From Ceratotherium simum simum (taxonomy: Eukaryota; Chordata; Mammalia; Perissodactyla; Rhinocerotidae), in contig NW_004454177.1 of assembly GCF_000283155.1 (NCBI RefSeq), positions 23,190,146 through 23,254,145 of the forward strand: a stretch of DNA of 64,000 bases, given 5' to 3'. Below, piece by piece: positions 1 through 11,160 of the stretch. The first letter of the stretch is position 1, and every line of letters starts with the position of its first letter. A program made the position numbers and the translations under genes. A model generated the notes under the pieces. The model did not search any database, was not told where the DNA came from, and saw nothing but the letters and a program-made list of their open reading frames with translations.

Positions 1-1409
1 CCTCAGTTCTCAATGTTCCAGGGGTGACCCCTATGTGGGCTACGTGTGTCCTTCTGTTGTGGCCTGTTTGCTCTCCCTGTAGGCACCCAGGGAGGCTGAC
101 TTATAGTCCTGGCAAGCTGTTGTAATGCTCAGCTGCTTGTAGTTGTTGTCGGCCCTTCAGTCTCTTTATGGGGTGTGGGGAGCCCCAGCACAGCTGGCTG
201 CAAGTTCTAATGCCACATTTGTGTTGCAGTATTTCTTTTAAGTGAGTAGGCCCCCTGCCTAGCAGGTTGTTAGGCTCAGAGGCTTACAATTGCTATAAGC
301 CTCCAGCCCTTATGTCTCTTGTCAGCTCTCTGAGGATTGCAGCTGTGTGGGGCTGGCCTCAGGCACAGGAGCACCCAATTGTTTCAGGCTTTGGAAGGTG
401 GGGCAAACCCCCTATGTGGGTCTTTGAGAAGCACAAGTCTTCTGCAGCTGATAAGCCCTGCTGCCCACAGGTCCACACACACAATCAACACAGTCCTGCC
501 CCGTGTGCATTTCCTGACCTCCTGAAGTGGACCCAGTCTCTCCACGGCGGGAGCCCCATACACACCACTCTCCACCCGCTCCCCATGCACCCCCTGCCCC
601 ACTGAAGTTGGCTCAGTTGCCAGGCTGCAAAGAATCCAGTGACGAATCTATGCAGGCCCACAAGTTGCCTGAGGGCTTGTTGTTGGGTGGGGCCAGTCTC
701 TAGGGTGGGCTGCCTGCCCTGGCTGAGCTCGATTAAATCGATGCTGTAGTGGGTGGGGGAGACCTGGGCTAGCAGGCCCCGGGGAGAACTCCAATGGCGT
801 CTGTGTCAGCATGCCCACACCAGGCCACAACAATGGCCGCCGCCAATGTCCCAGTCCCTGGAGAGGTCTCACCTCTCACTGCAATGCCCTCAGAGCCTAT
901 CAGGTGAGTCTCTTTTCACTGAAGGGTTGTGCACCTTTCTTTCTGGTGATTTAGGTTGTTTTCTGAAACGGGTGAGTTTGTGCGGGGGCCCTTTAAGAGC
1001 GGTTTTAATTTCTTTGTGAACCAGCTTTTCTGGGGGTGCTCCCCAATGTTTTAGTAGCAGGCAAAGCCAGATATTATGCCACTCGTCTCTATTGTGCTGG
1101 GTCCACAAAATGCCTATAGCGCCAGCACTCACGGCTCAGGGCCCAGCTCCTCCAGGGAGGGCTGTGTACCTTTGGGCTGCTCCCAGGTGGCCGTTAAGCT
1201 GGCGGCTTGTGAAGGCTGCGTTTTTCCTCTCCAGAAGGGAGTTTCTGCCTCTTCCACCTCAATTAGGATTGTCCTTTGTTGCAAGAGTTCCTCTTATCCA
1301 GTTTTCAGTTCTGTCTCTGGTAATTTTGCCACGAGTAGTTGTAAATTGGCTGTGTCTGCAGGAGGAGGTGAGTTCAGAGTCTGCCTATGCCACCATCTTC
1401 CCAGATCCT
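1..1409 (-). mobile_element. LINE-1 5' UTR (antisense; element continues off the left edge)
   Basis: This GC-richer block differs sharply from the AT-rich DNA to its right. Read on the minus strand it begins near position 1409 with a GGGAAGATGGTGGC start, typical of mammalian L1 5' UTRs, and then runs as CpG-containing untranslated sequence to the window edge. Short open frames inside it (for example 267-605 and 1076-1501) show no protein family and are best read as chance frames in a UTR. ORF1 and ORF2 would lie to the left of this window, so I cannot say whether the L1 is intact. The 5' end looks untruncated, which is uncommon for L1 copies. A gene-promoter CpG island is the main alternative, and the L1 start motif argues against it. 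Confidence 0.68.
1389..1399 (-). promoter_or_regulatory. YY1-like site at the L1 5' end
   Basis: The minus strand reads AAGATGGTGGC within the first 20 or so bases of the L1 5' UTR. In human L1 a YY1 site at this place directs accurate transcription start. The motif is visible here; its use in this species is inferred. Confidence 0.5.
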
Positions 1410-1832
1410 ATCTGTCCATTATTTTAATCATGATTATAGAATTGGAGGACTTCTGTGTTAGTAGGATTTCTACAGCATTAAAGATAAAAGCCCATATCTG
1501 AAAACAACATAAGAATCTTTTAGATTTACATTCAGGAATAGAGCTTGCTAAAGATGAAATGTTTCCTTTTTTATCCTTCCAGAAAGTATGTGGATTAGAG
1601 ATAAAGCAACTAACTAGATTCTGCTTACATTCAATAAGAGAATAATTATTTAAAAGAATTAATTAATATACATATTATTATTAAATATCAAAGAAACAGT
1701 AACTAATCCTGAGAATCATGAGTTGTGAAAATGTGACTTTCTTTGGGTTGAAAATATGTAAGATAAATATACAATTTTATCCTGCCAGAATATGTGTATT
1801 TAATTCCATCAGTTAGAAGTTTACATGTCATC
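1410..1832. other. Unique AT-rich DNA
   Basis: I see no gene, RNA or recognisable repeat between the L1 5' end and the next SINE. Confidence 0.6.
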
Positions 1833-1849
1833 AAAAAAAGCAACATTTA

Positions 1850-2053
1850 GGGCCGGCCCTGTGGCTTAGTGGTTAAGTGCGCACACTCCGCTGCTGGCAG
1901 CCCGGGTTCAGATCCCGGGCGCGCACCGACACACCGCTTCTCCGGCCATGCTGAGGCTGCATCCCACATACAGCAACTAGAAGGATGTGCAGCTATGACA
2001 TACAACTATCTACTGGGCCTTTGGGGAAAAAAAAATTTTTTAAATAAATTAAA
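1850..2053 (+). mobile_element. ERE-family SINE (tRNA-derived), CAGCAACTAG-tail type
   Basis: The element starts GGGCCGGCCC, has an A box (TGGCTTAGTGG) and a B box (GGTTCAGATCCC), and ends in an A/T-rich tail. Its body carries the CAGCAACTAGAAGGATGTGC module. It is flanked by a 17-bp target-site duplication, AAAAAAAGCAACATTTA, at 1833-1849 and 2054-2070. An open frame at 1869-2078 is just the SINE body. Confidence 0.93.
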
Positions 2054-2147
2054 AAAAAAAGCAACATTTATTTTTTAATTGAGAGTTCAGCCTTCTATAG
2101 CAGGTATTATATACAAAGGTCAATCAAGCATGAAGACTGACATGGGT

Positions 2148-2400
2148 GGGGCTCGCCTGGTGGCTTAGTGGTTAAGTTTGAGCACTCAGCTTCGTCGGCC
2201 CGGGGTTCGCAGGTTCGAACTCCGGGTGCGGACCAACACACCGCTCATCAACCCATGCTGTGGCGGCATCCTACATAAAAAATAGAGGAAGAGGGGCACA
2301 AATGTTAGCTCAGAGCCAATCTTCCTCGGCAAAAAGAGGAAGATTGGCAACAGATGTTAGCTCATGGCCAATCTTCCTTACCAAAAACAAAACAAAACAA
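2148..2400 (+). mobile_element. ERE-family SINE, GATGTTAGCTC-tail type
   Basis: It starts GGGGCTCGCCTGGTGGC and has a B-box-like GGTTCGAACTCC. The tail has the duplicated ATGTTAGCTCA...AATCTTCC module, then an AAAAC-rich end. The target-site duplication is AAGAYTGACATGGGT at 2133-2147 and 2401-2415, with one mismatch. Its sequence is more diverged than the copy at 15.4 kb. Confidence 0.92.
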
Positions 2401-2415
2401 AAGATTGACATGGGT

Positions 2416-3809
2416 AACTTCTTTAACTAGATAGGGCTAGGATCTGTGCAGAAGCTCTGCAAGAGGAGCATGTTAGCTGAAGAACTAACTTAGCACTTGA
2501 AGTAGGTGATAGGTTACATTGTAGCTATACCCTAATGACAGAATAAACACCTGCCATTAACAGGACTACAACGCTAAAAACCTGTGCAGGTGGGTTGTGG
2601 CCCTACTTTGGCCTTTTAATAAAGAAACTGTTGCTTTCTGACCCTGATGCTGTGAACAATAGCATGCTATAACTCACATTTCTACTTGAAAAACACAGTC
2701 AATTAACTGCCAAGAAAAATGAAGGACATTTTTGACCTCAATTCCACAAGCACTTTCACCTTATTTCTGAAATCATCCCACAATCACCAGTCTGGCCACA
2801 TGCGTGGCAGCTGAATTCCCCAGCAGGTGCTTTATGGTGAGCTAAAGCCTGGCTGGTAAGTCAGAGAAGCAGTTTAAGGGCATTAAAGCAGAAATTAAAG
2901 TGGCACAGTATAGTGGCTTGTCTTCTGGGAAATAAGAGAGTAGCAGATGGAAGAGACTAGAGAGCAGCAATCAAAGCTGTATACCATCAGAAACTTGGGG
3001 AAGTTACTGATACAGAGCAGGGAGAAAAGCAAATTCTTGCAGCTTCTGCAAAATGTGACTAGCGTCAATGGACAATTCTCCTGGGTTCTTGTGGAACTTG
3101 ACCCCATTGATTATGTTAGCGTAGCATTGCATAAATAGATGGGGAAAGGTGGTTTGAAATCCTATTTGGTATTTTAAATGCAGAAGACACTATGCTGGGT
3201 CTTGGGAGGAATCAAAATAAGAAGCAATCCATATTCTTAAGTACAACCCAAAGAGAAATGCATGGCTTCCACATGACTATATTCAATAAATATATGGATT
3301 ATTTCTGCATCTATGCACTTAGACCAGCACTGACAGGAAGGGCTAACATGGAAATATGTTTCAGAAAATCTGATATAACATAGGCAGCCACACAGAACCT
3401 TATTTCTAAAGGAGATCTGGCTTCCTGGGAATAATTATGAAGACAACTGTGGCTATATAACTGGGTATCTGGAATAAATCATTTCATACAAAACAGAGGC
3501 AATAGAGATTATTCTTAAATATTATGTGCACAACAATTTTAGGGGCACTGAGGATAAAATAAAGATAAACATATCAGGGTCTAGTGCTAAATGGGTACGA
3601 CAGTCAGTGATAAAGTATAAATATGGAAAGAAATAATTGCAAGAGAGCTATAGGTGAGGTTCGCTCAAAATAGGAATATAAAGGAAAATATATTTGGAAA
3701 GCACAGAGAACATATTTGAGTAGGACTTAAATAATGAGCAGCAATTTGTCAGGCAGAAAAAGGAGAACAGCATTCCAAGTATACCTAACAGTAAGTAGAA
3801 AGACACAAA
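2416..3809. other. Unique AT-rich DNA
   Basis: Small open frames at 2895-3107, 2947-3138 and 3192-3383 have no recognisable family, no splice context and overlap each other on opposite strands. I treat them as chance. Confidence 0.6.
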
Positions 3810-4005
3810 ATATTAAGTATCCTGCCATTCAATTCTTCAATATGCTTCTAAAACATTGCACTTTCTTACCTTTTTTTGTAGTTTATATTATGTTTTTTTA
3901 AGCTTATAAACCCTCTAAACTTTTAGGCAAGTGTTGTATCCCTTGTATCTAGTACAATGCTTCTCATTTAATAAATGTTTAGTAAATGTTTTAAATGATG
4001 AATGG
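3810..4005 (+). repeat. LINE L2 3' end fragment
   Basis: The text around 3925-3990 (TTAGGCAAGTGTTGTATCCC, then TTTAATAAATGTTTAGTAAA and a GATGAATGGAAT end) follows the L2 3' UTR pattern. It is heavily diverged. Confidence 0.5.
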
Positions 4006-4079
4006 AATAGTGAAAATTTTAGTTTGGTCACTAATGTTTGCTTAAGTCACGATCTATATGAGAAATGCTAGCTGCTCTA

Positions 4080-4460
4080 GTGGATAAATCTCAAAATATC
4101 TGTGGCTTCACACAATTACAGTTCATTTCTATTCACATCACACGTTCCAAAGCAGGTGTACCTGATCCCACGGCTCACCTCCAAGAGATGACAAAGGACT
4201 AAAGCACATTCCATTTTGTGGATATTTGCTGTCTTCTCCTCATGGCTCCCAAGGTTATCCTAAGGATTTCATTACATTTCGGCCAGATAGAAGAGTGAAA
4301 GTGAATGGAGGGTTGTGTATGAGATTTTTTTCAAGTGAGAGGATTAAAAGTAATGTATACTCAATAGTGTGCTGAAGTTGGCTTATATAGGCTCATGAGA
4401 GCAAGTTGTGCACGTCTCCTTCCAGCTCTGTGTTCAGTTCATATTGGTGGCTCGAAATGG
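4080..4460. repeat. Probable ancient interspersed repeat, class not assigned
   Basis: The stretch has the look of an old mammalian repeat (TCTGTGGCTTCACACAATTA, later CATTCCATTTTGTGG and GGCTCCCAAGGTTATCC), but I cannot name the family from memory with confidence. Confidence 0.35.
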
Positions 4461-6303
4461 ACCATAGTGAGACTATTTAAACCACAGAGTTGGGCAAACT
4501 CTACAAATGCAGATTGTTATTATTATTATTACTAGTATTATTAATTTACTTATTTTACAGAGAGCCTACTTACCAGCAAGTTAGTCTAATATCACTTCCA
4601 TCCACTTTCTATTGATCAACATTGTTACATAAAATACAGGACACCTGGTTATATTTGAATTTCAGATACACAACGAATGTTTTTTTTTTTTTGGTATAAT
4701 TATGTATGTCCTAAATGTTTCATGGGACATAGTTACACTAGAAAATACATTTGTTTATTCCAAATTCAAATTTAACTGGATCTCCTGGATTTTTATTTGC
4801 TTAATCTGACAAGGTAACAGGCCACATGAAGGGATCTTGGAAAATATGGTTTACCTGTGTGCTCAGGGAAAACAGGAAAGAGATTTTAGTTAACTATAGC
4901 AATACATGTCAACTTAAATTTCCTTTTAGACATATAGGCTGAATATCTTTCTTTTGCCCTCCGGGTCCAATCTCCATCCTTCTTTACCCTGCCCTGTTCC
5001 TGGATTAGGCTGTCCTGTATCAATGTGCTTCTTTGCTCTCCAGCTTCTGGTTGAGGTCAGTCATTTGGAGGCAGAGGTAGAAATCTGAAGAGTCAGAGTG
5101 GATTGGGATCAGAAAACATATTCCCTGCCATGTCATCATGGCTGGTTTCATCTGCTCCCCTTGTTGACACGTATACTTTTTAAAAGTTTGCTGAGATTTA
5201 GAGTTAGGTTACACTACACACACAAATCTCTCATAATACGTGACTACTATATAAGTAGCTTGCGGGTCCTGGAAAAAAAAAAATGTTGCTATTTGCTTCT
5301 GCTGTGTTCAGATATACTTTGGGTTTTTATAGCAAAGTGGACTTTGAATAAGTTGTAATTCTCAGCAAACTGCCGTAATTAAGATGGTAACTTAATGACT
5401 GTAAAAAGAGCTGGAATGGAGGCAAGTATGGGAACAAAGGATGTTACTCCATATTATTACTGAACTTCTCTCTCTTAGCTGTTGAGTCAAAAAAATTTCT
5501 TTTTTTTATCAATAACTGTGCTCAAATTGTGCTTGAAAGTTTTAATAGCTTGAATAGAAAAACAAACATCTTATTCTGGAATAACTATTGATATTTTAAG
5601 CAAGATGTACAATGGGTTGATAACTGTAATATGAAACTGTGATTTAAATTAGTTCTCAGGTTCAATTAAAAAGCAATACTTGCAGTGATGTTTCTGACAC
5701 TTTTTATTCAGAAAATAAAAACTTAATTGCTTATGAAAGTGTTATTTTGAAATAAAAGATTTGAAATTCTACATTCATAGTTAATCTGAAATGTAATTGG
5801 AGTGATTGCACATCAAATTTTTATAATGTAGACAAGTGTATTCCATATATCTGATGAGGCTTAGATATATTTACAGATTCTGCACATTTTCTGAAATGTC
5901 AGACTTGGTATAAAATGTTTGGGCTACCTCCAAAGAAAATAAGACTCCAGTAACTAAAGAGATTCAACCACAAGTCTGTGACCATTGCAGGGATGATGCT
6001 TCATTAACCATTCTGTTGATCTTAGTTATTTTTATGATTGGCCCCCATTAAAGCTTGATTTTCTTAATTCTTCTTTCCATGGCCCATATGTAAAATTTAA
6101 CTGGCATTTACTTAGGCATTGCTGATCTTGCAAACAGTCATTCAAAGCCATTCAAATCTAACTTAGATAAAATTAATGAGAGCACAAAAAAATTATTAAG
6201 TTACATGTCCTGATGTTGAATTCAGTGGAAGACAGTGAAATTTATGAAAAAGTATGCCGAAAAATTTGAGGTTTTTTTCTGTGAGGTTTAAAAAACACAC
6301 ACA
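4461..6303. other. Unique AT-rich DNA with short (TTA)n
   Basis: A short TTA-rich run lies at about 4515-4545, and poly-T and poly-A runs at 4680-4693 and 5272-5282. The open frame at 5098-5358 shows no domain. Nothing else is recognisable. Confidence 0.55.
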
Positions 6304-6313
6304 ACTATTTCCT

Positions 6314-6508
6314 TTTTTTTTTTTTTTTGCTGTGGAACATTTGCCCTGAGCTAACATCTGTGCCAATCTTCCTCTATTTTATATGTGGATCACTGCCACA
6401 GCATGGCTGACGTGTGGTGTAGGTCCATGCCTGGGATCCGAATCTGCAAACCCGGGCTGCTGAAGTGGAGCACACTAAACTCAAACCCCTACCACGGGGC
6501 TGGCCCCT
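6314..6508 (-). mobile_element. ERE-family SINE (antisense, diverged)
   Basis: It begins with a poly-T run, includes GAGCTAACATCTGTGCCAAT and ends CACGGGGCTGGCCCC, which is the reverse of the ERE head. The target-site duplication is ACTATTTCCT at 6304-6313 and 6509-6518. The tRNA-like part is diverged, so this is an older copy. Confidence 0.88.
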
Positions 6509-6554
6509 ACTATTTCCTGTTTTTGAGTGTTTGATTATCTGTGCTTGTATATCC

Positions 6555-6655
6555 AGTTAGTCAATCATTCAATATGCATTTATTGAGCCTACCATGTGCA
6601 ATGCACTTTCTAGGTTTTGTGTATATTATAATAATGAACAAGTTATATACTTTCC
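6555..6655 (-). repeat. LINE L2 3' end (antisense)
   Basis: TCAATCATTCAATATGCATT followed by TATTGAGCCTACCATGTGCA and a CACTTTCTAGG is the reverse of the L2 3' terminus. Confidence 0.6.
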
Positions 6656-6689
6656 TCAAAATATCCTTTCTCTATATAAATAAAAGTTT

Positions 6690-6960
6690 AATAAATATTA
6701 CCTCAAGAATATGTCTACCAGGAAGCCCTCATTGAGTTCATGGGATGGATTAAGTGGCTTTATTTCGTGCTCTCAAAACAGCTTATCCATAGTTCTATAA
6801 TAGATTTATTGTATTACATAAAATTATTTATTTGTCTGTTCTACCAACTAACCTGTTGGTTTCTTGAGGGCAGAAGACATATTTTGTTTCATTTTTTTTT
6901 TGATTCCAAAAACCTGGTGAAAATGATAGAGTATAGCTAGACCTAAATAAATACTCATTT
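6690..6960 (+). repeat. LINE L2 3' end
   Basis: TTATTTGTCTGTTCTACCAA, then TTTCTTGAGGGCAGAAGACA and CTAAATAAATACTCATTTC match the order of motifs in the L2 3' UTR. The open frames at 6541-6735 and 6740-6940 lie in this material and are not genes. Confidence 0.6.
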
Positions 6961-9002
6961 CTTTCAATTTTTAGGCTGATCTGTTGTATTAATCATGGTT
7001 CCAGCAGAAAAATAAGATACCTTTATTTGAGTAATTTCAGGAGTTTTTAATCATGGGACAATTTACAAGGCTGTGTAGACGTAGGGAACCCAACAAAGAG
7101 TAGTACAGTACCTTGCGATGGCAACGACAGAAAGCCATTTACCCCCTATATCTGAAAGGCGAGAGGATGCCATAATTGCTGTAAACCCAAGAAAACAGCT
7201 CTGTGGCAAGATTTGCCTCATAGGAGTTATGAGCTAAGAACCAGAGGAATAATATCTCTATTTTACACACTTACAACACTCCAGTTTCTTCCCAATTACT
7301 TCCATTTGCTGGATCCAAATGAAAGCCAGAGAGCAAGTCTGCTAGGTCAGTCTCCTGAGGAAAAGAGCAGAACGGAGAATGGTTAAAATGTGAATATATA
7401 GAGACAATAGAAAATATCCAATAATACGTTAAATATGTTATATAAATGACAACACAACCCAAGATTATCAGCAAAAGAGAAAAGAAATACAAAGTCAAAG
7501 ATACTACAAAATAACAAAACCAAAAGTCTATAATCTTACATTTGAGAAACTATCAGTATGAACTCACTTATTTTTCATAATAATGCATGTTTGCTAGCTC
7601 TGAACATTGAAAAGACTTAGAAGCCATGACAACCTAGATCAGTGAAGACCCTAGGGCCTAGATTATTGTCTTTAATACCATTTCTTCCTGAAAAGAATTT
7701 GGGTTCCTGAGAAAAGTGGCTAATTTCAGGTGATGCACAAAGTGGACCAGATGACACTGGATCATGTTCTTGGGCCAGAAAGCACAGAAAGCAAAGATGG
7801 TTGAAGTTTTGTAAAAAGGACACAAGAAATAAGATGGATGGATTATATCAAGGCCAGTTTCTTTGTTGTGATATTATACTAGAGATATGTAAGATGGTAC
7901 CATTGCGGGAAATCAAGTGAAGAGTACAGGGATCTCCATCTCTCTTATTTCTTACAACTCCATCCAAATCTACAATGATCTCAAAATTAAATTGTTTTTA
8001 AAAAAAAAAAACGTGATGCTGGTAGGCATCTATTGCAAAGAAAGAGAAAGAAACAAGAACTCTAATGGACTTGAATGAACTTCCGTTTAACAGAGACAGG
8101 ATAGTTTGAGCATCAGAAAAGAATAACACCCGCAGTTTCTGAAAAGATATAAAAGCTCTATAGATCCAAAGATTCATAGCAATACTTAAGGAGAAATGTA
8201 GTACCCCATTAGAATTTATTGGGGCACCAATTATCTAGAAGATTGATAAATAAAAGAAAATATTCAAGTATCTATATTACTTTCTCTGGTAAACTATGTT
8301 TCAGGTTAACCAAATAATTAATAAGGAAAGCTTTCCTATATAGGGGGATTGGACCTAAAAAATACAGATTTTTTTTTTCATTATTATTTTGCAAACTATA
8401 ATGAAATGATAGACCCATGCAATAATCATCAATGCAAACTAAAACTGTTGGGTAAATGGTTGTTAGGGAAATTTATTATGAATCAATCAGGCTAACAATA
8501 TCTGATACTGTTGATGGAACATAGCACAAATAACACTGTACGACGTCTGCTGTTGTACAATAGAATGTAAACCACACAACTTGTGAATTATTCTAGGCAA
8601 ATAAAAGAACTTAAATCTAATGAAATAGCTACACCTCACTTCCCATTTAGAGGAAATAGGAGGTCGGTGGAGGAAAAAGTCAAACAAATCCGGGAGGGAG
8701 CCAATTGCAGTTTGTGGGAAAATCCACCCATTTTTGTCAGCACAAAAATGGCATGAAAAAGAGAAGAAATGAAACTGTTCAAATATTAAAATAAACATGA
8801 CACATATCAACTTAGTCAAATGTGTGAACTTTTTAATGTTCTGATTCTAATAGTGTGTAAAAGACTGCATTTGATTATGTTTGAACACTTCCCTACTAAA
8901 AAGTGAAGAGACAAATTAAGAAAAATAAAGAAAACGCTTAAAATGTTACATAAAAGTGACTCGCAGGATATTTCAAGCAGGGAAACTGGAAATTACGGCA
9001 AT
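6961..9002. other. Mostly unique DNA; possible old repeat at about 7000-7420
   Basis: The first 400 bases have a somewhat higher GC content and may be an old repeat that I cannot name. Open frames at 7271-7498, 7617-7823 and 8487-8819 (minus) carry no recognisable domain, and none has an obvious splice or poly(A) context. Confidence 0.45.
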
Positions 9003-9125
9003 CATCTCAAAAAAAGGAAAAAGGAGAGAGGACGGGAAAAGGAGAGGAGGAAGAGAAGAAGAAAGATGAGAAGGATGAAAAGGAGGAGGAGGAAGAGGAG
9101 TGGGGGGAGGAGGAGGAGAAATACT
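9003..9125 (+). repeat. Purine-rich (GGA/GAA)n tract
   Basis: About 120 bases are almost entirely G and A on the plus strand, with AGGAGGAGGAAGAGG-type runs. The open frame across it (8943-9149) is a lysine/arginine/glutamate artefact of the repeat. Confidence 0.9.
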
Positions 9126-10710
9126 AGCAGAAAAAGCAGATGTGTGTGATTTGAGGTTCAGATATGTGTAGCTTTGACCTGAAATTCAAGGTTTAGATAT
9201 ATGTAGCTTTGACCACTCCAGCAAGGTAAAGGCCCGACTCATTCAAGGCAAAGGGATGTTTACCAGAAGAAATAACTTTCAGCAACCTTCTGAGGAAAGA
9301 AGCTTGCTTTTTACTCTAACTTTCCTCACTTTTGGACTTGGGAGTAGATAAAGAAAAAAAAGTTTCACCTTTTTGTGAAAATGACCTCTGGTATGTTTAG
9401 AGCCATTTCGTATATTCCTCTTCAGGTTTTTGGACTAAGCCATAACTCCAAATTTCTGTGGTCAAAGTAAAGGTTCTTACTTTTATCTAAAATAATTTTT
9501 TCAGAAGTCTAAGGATCGCAACATATTTTATCATTCCCTTTAAAAGGCAGCTTGAAGATTTTTGTATTAAGGAAGTGATCATAATCAGTCAATTCACGGT
9601 AGCTTTTCTATTCCTACTCAATTTTGAAAATTTCTTTATACCACCTTTGACTGAGGATCATTATCCTTCAAAGGGATTATTTCAATTCTGGTTTGGTTTG
9701 TCTTACTGACATTTAAAATAATTGCTGTGGTGTCAGCATTTGTGGTCTGTGATTTTTTTTGTAGGGAAATTACCAGCACAGAAGGTAGAAACTACCTATT
9801 TTACTATCATTTTTTTCTTACATCTAGTTTTCTCAAAAATATAATCTCCCTGTTTTGCCATCTATCTCCCTTTTCTAAATGTTTTCAAAATTAAAACTAC
9901 CACCACCTCCAAGGATATCTTGATTATACGTTTGGGTTTGAACATTTTGCTCTCTAAAGATAAATGTCTCATAGTATCCACACAAATGGAGGTAAAGACA
10001 TTAACACAAGATCTTTCTTCATTCATGTAATCATCCAATAATCTTATATCATTTTATCTTCATTGTTTTACTATTAAGTTTTATAGATTTTTAACCATAT
10101 TTTATTATCCATCTCCCTTGTGACTTATTTTCAGACACTTATCAGCAAATATTTATTGGTGATACCTTTGAGTGAAGATATGTTTCACCTATCTACAGAA
10201 TAGAAGACGAAGGTGGCAAGTAGAATTTGCTCTTTTATTTCATAAAGCCAGTAATTTCAGTCTCTGTCTCTGTTCATCTCTATTTTAATCATTGCCTAAT
10301 TACATGTTAATAATGGAGGTTTTATAATACTTAATAGAAGTTTGCTATTCTTCTCTATTATCTCATAACTGCAGAATGCAATAGTATAATTCTCTGTAAC
10401 ATCTAATTTTAATGGATTTAGCTATAGCATTTAGATTATCAGAAAAAAATCTTTATTCTATTATATTTTTGGGCTAATATCTTTCTTCAGTTTTTAGAAT
10501 TTCCTTTCTTCTATATCCACCACTTCAGATGTGTCCTCTTTCCTAGAAGTTAGTCCTTCTAAGTGTTTTTTCCTTATGGATGCTAACCTATTGGTTTCCT
10601 TTCTTATTTGACAGCACTTTGTTCTATATTACTGACTCACTACCTGGAATTTATCCTGTTTCCTCAACTCTTCAGCTGAGAGATATGATTATCTGTCTGT
10701 CCCAAATCAT
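9126..10710. other. Unique AT-rich DNA
   Basis: No gene or clear repeat is visible. A short L2-like motif (CAGCAAATATTTATTG) near 10143 is too weak to call. Confidence 0.5.
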
Positions 10711-10855
10711 AACAACTACTGACAAATACTTCTGTTTAATTTGTGCCAGGCACTGTTCTAAGCAATTTACATATAAAATATATTAAATTTTAATAAAAGA
10801 AAAAACCCCTATGACAGAGGCATCTTTGACAGGCATTTTTTCTATTCATCAATAG
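10711..10855 (-). repeat. MIR SINE fragment (antisense)
   Basis: TTTGTGCCAGGCACTGTTCT followed by AAGCAATTTACAT is the reverse of the MIR 3' region. Confidence 0.6.
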
Positions 10856-11160
10856 TTAGCTCTATAGTTCCAGGCACACAAGAGGTTTCACTTCCCTATC
10901 AACTAGAAGTTAGGCATGGCCATGTCATTTACTTTGGCCAATTAAATGCAAGTGGAAATAATTTGTTTCACTTGAAGGTAGGATTATTTAATTGGCTGAG
11001 TTCAACTCCCCAGCCTCCTCATGGGTATATTATGGAGGTTCTTTAAGATCAAAACAATCTGGGATTCTAAGCCTACCCAAGGATAGAAGCTGCTCAATGA
11101 GTCACCCAAACCAGTAGTAGGCTTTGCATGAGCAAGGAATAAATTCAAGTTGTGTAATTT
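10856..11160. repeat. Probable ancient interspersed repeat, class not assigned
   Basis: ACTTTGGCCAATTAAATGCA, then GAAGCTGCTCAATGAGTCAC and a GAGCAAGGAATAAATTCAAG end resemble a widespread old mammalian repeat whose name I cannot give with confidence. Confidence 0.35.

Noticed and set aside
267..1501. Several overlapping open frames and CpG-containing sequence suggesting a gene start
   Set aside because: They lie within an antisense L1 5' UTR, and the translated products are chance frames on both strands.
8487..8819. 110-codon minus-strand open frame
   Set aside because: No domain, no composition bias towards coding and no splice or promoter context. A frame of this length is expected by chance in 64 kb.
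8943..9149. 68-codon basic open frame
   Set aside because: It is a lysine/arginine translation of a purine microsatellite.
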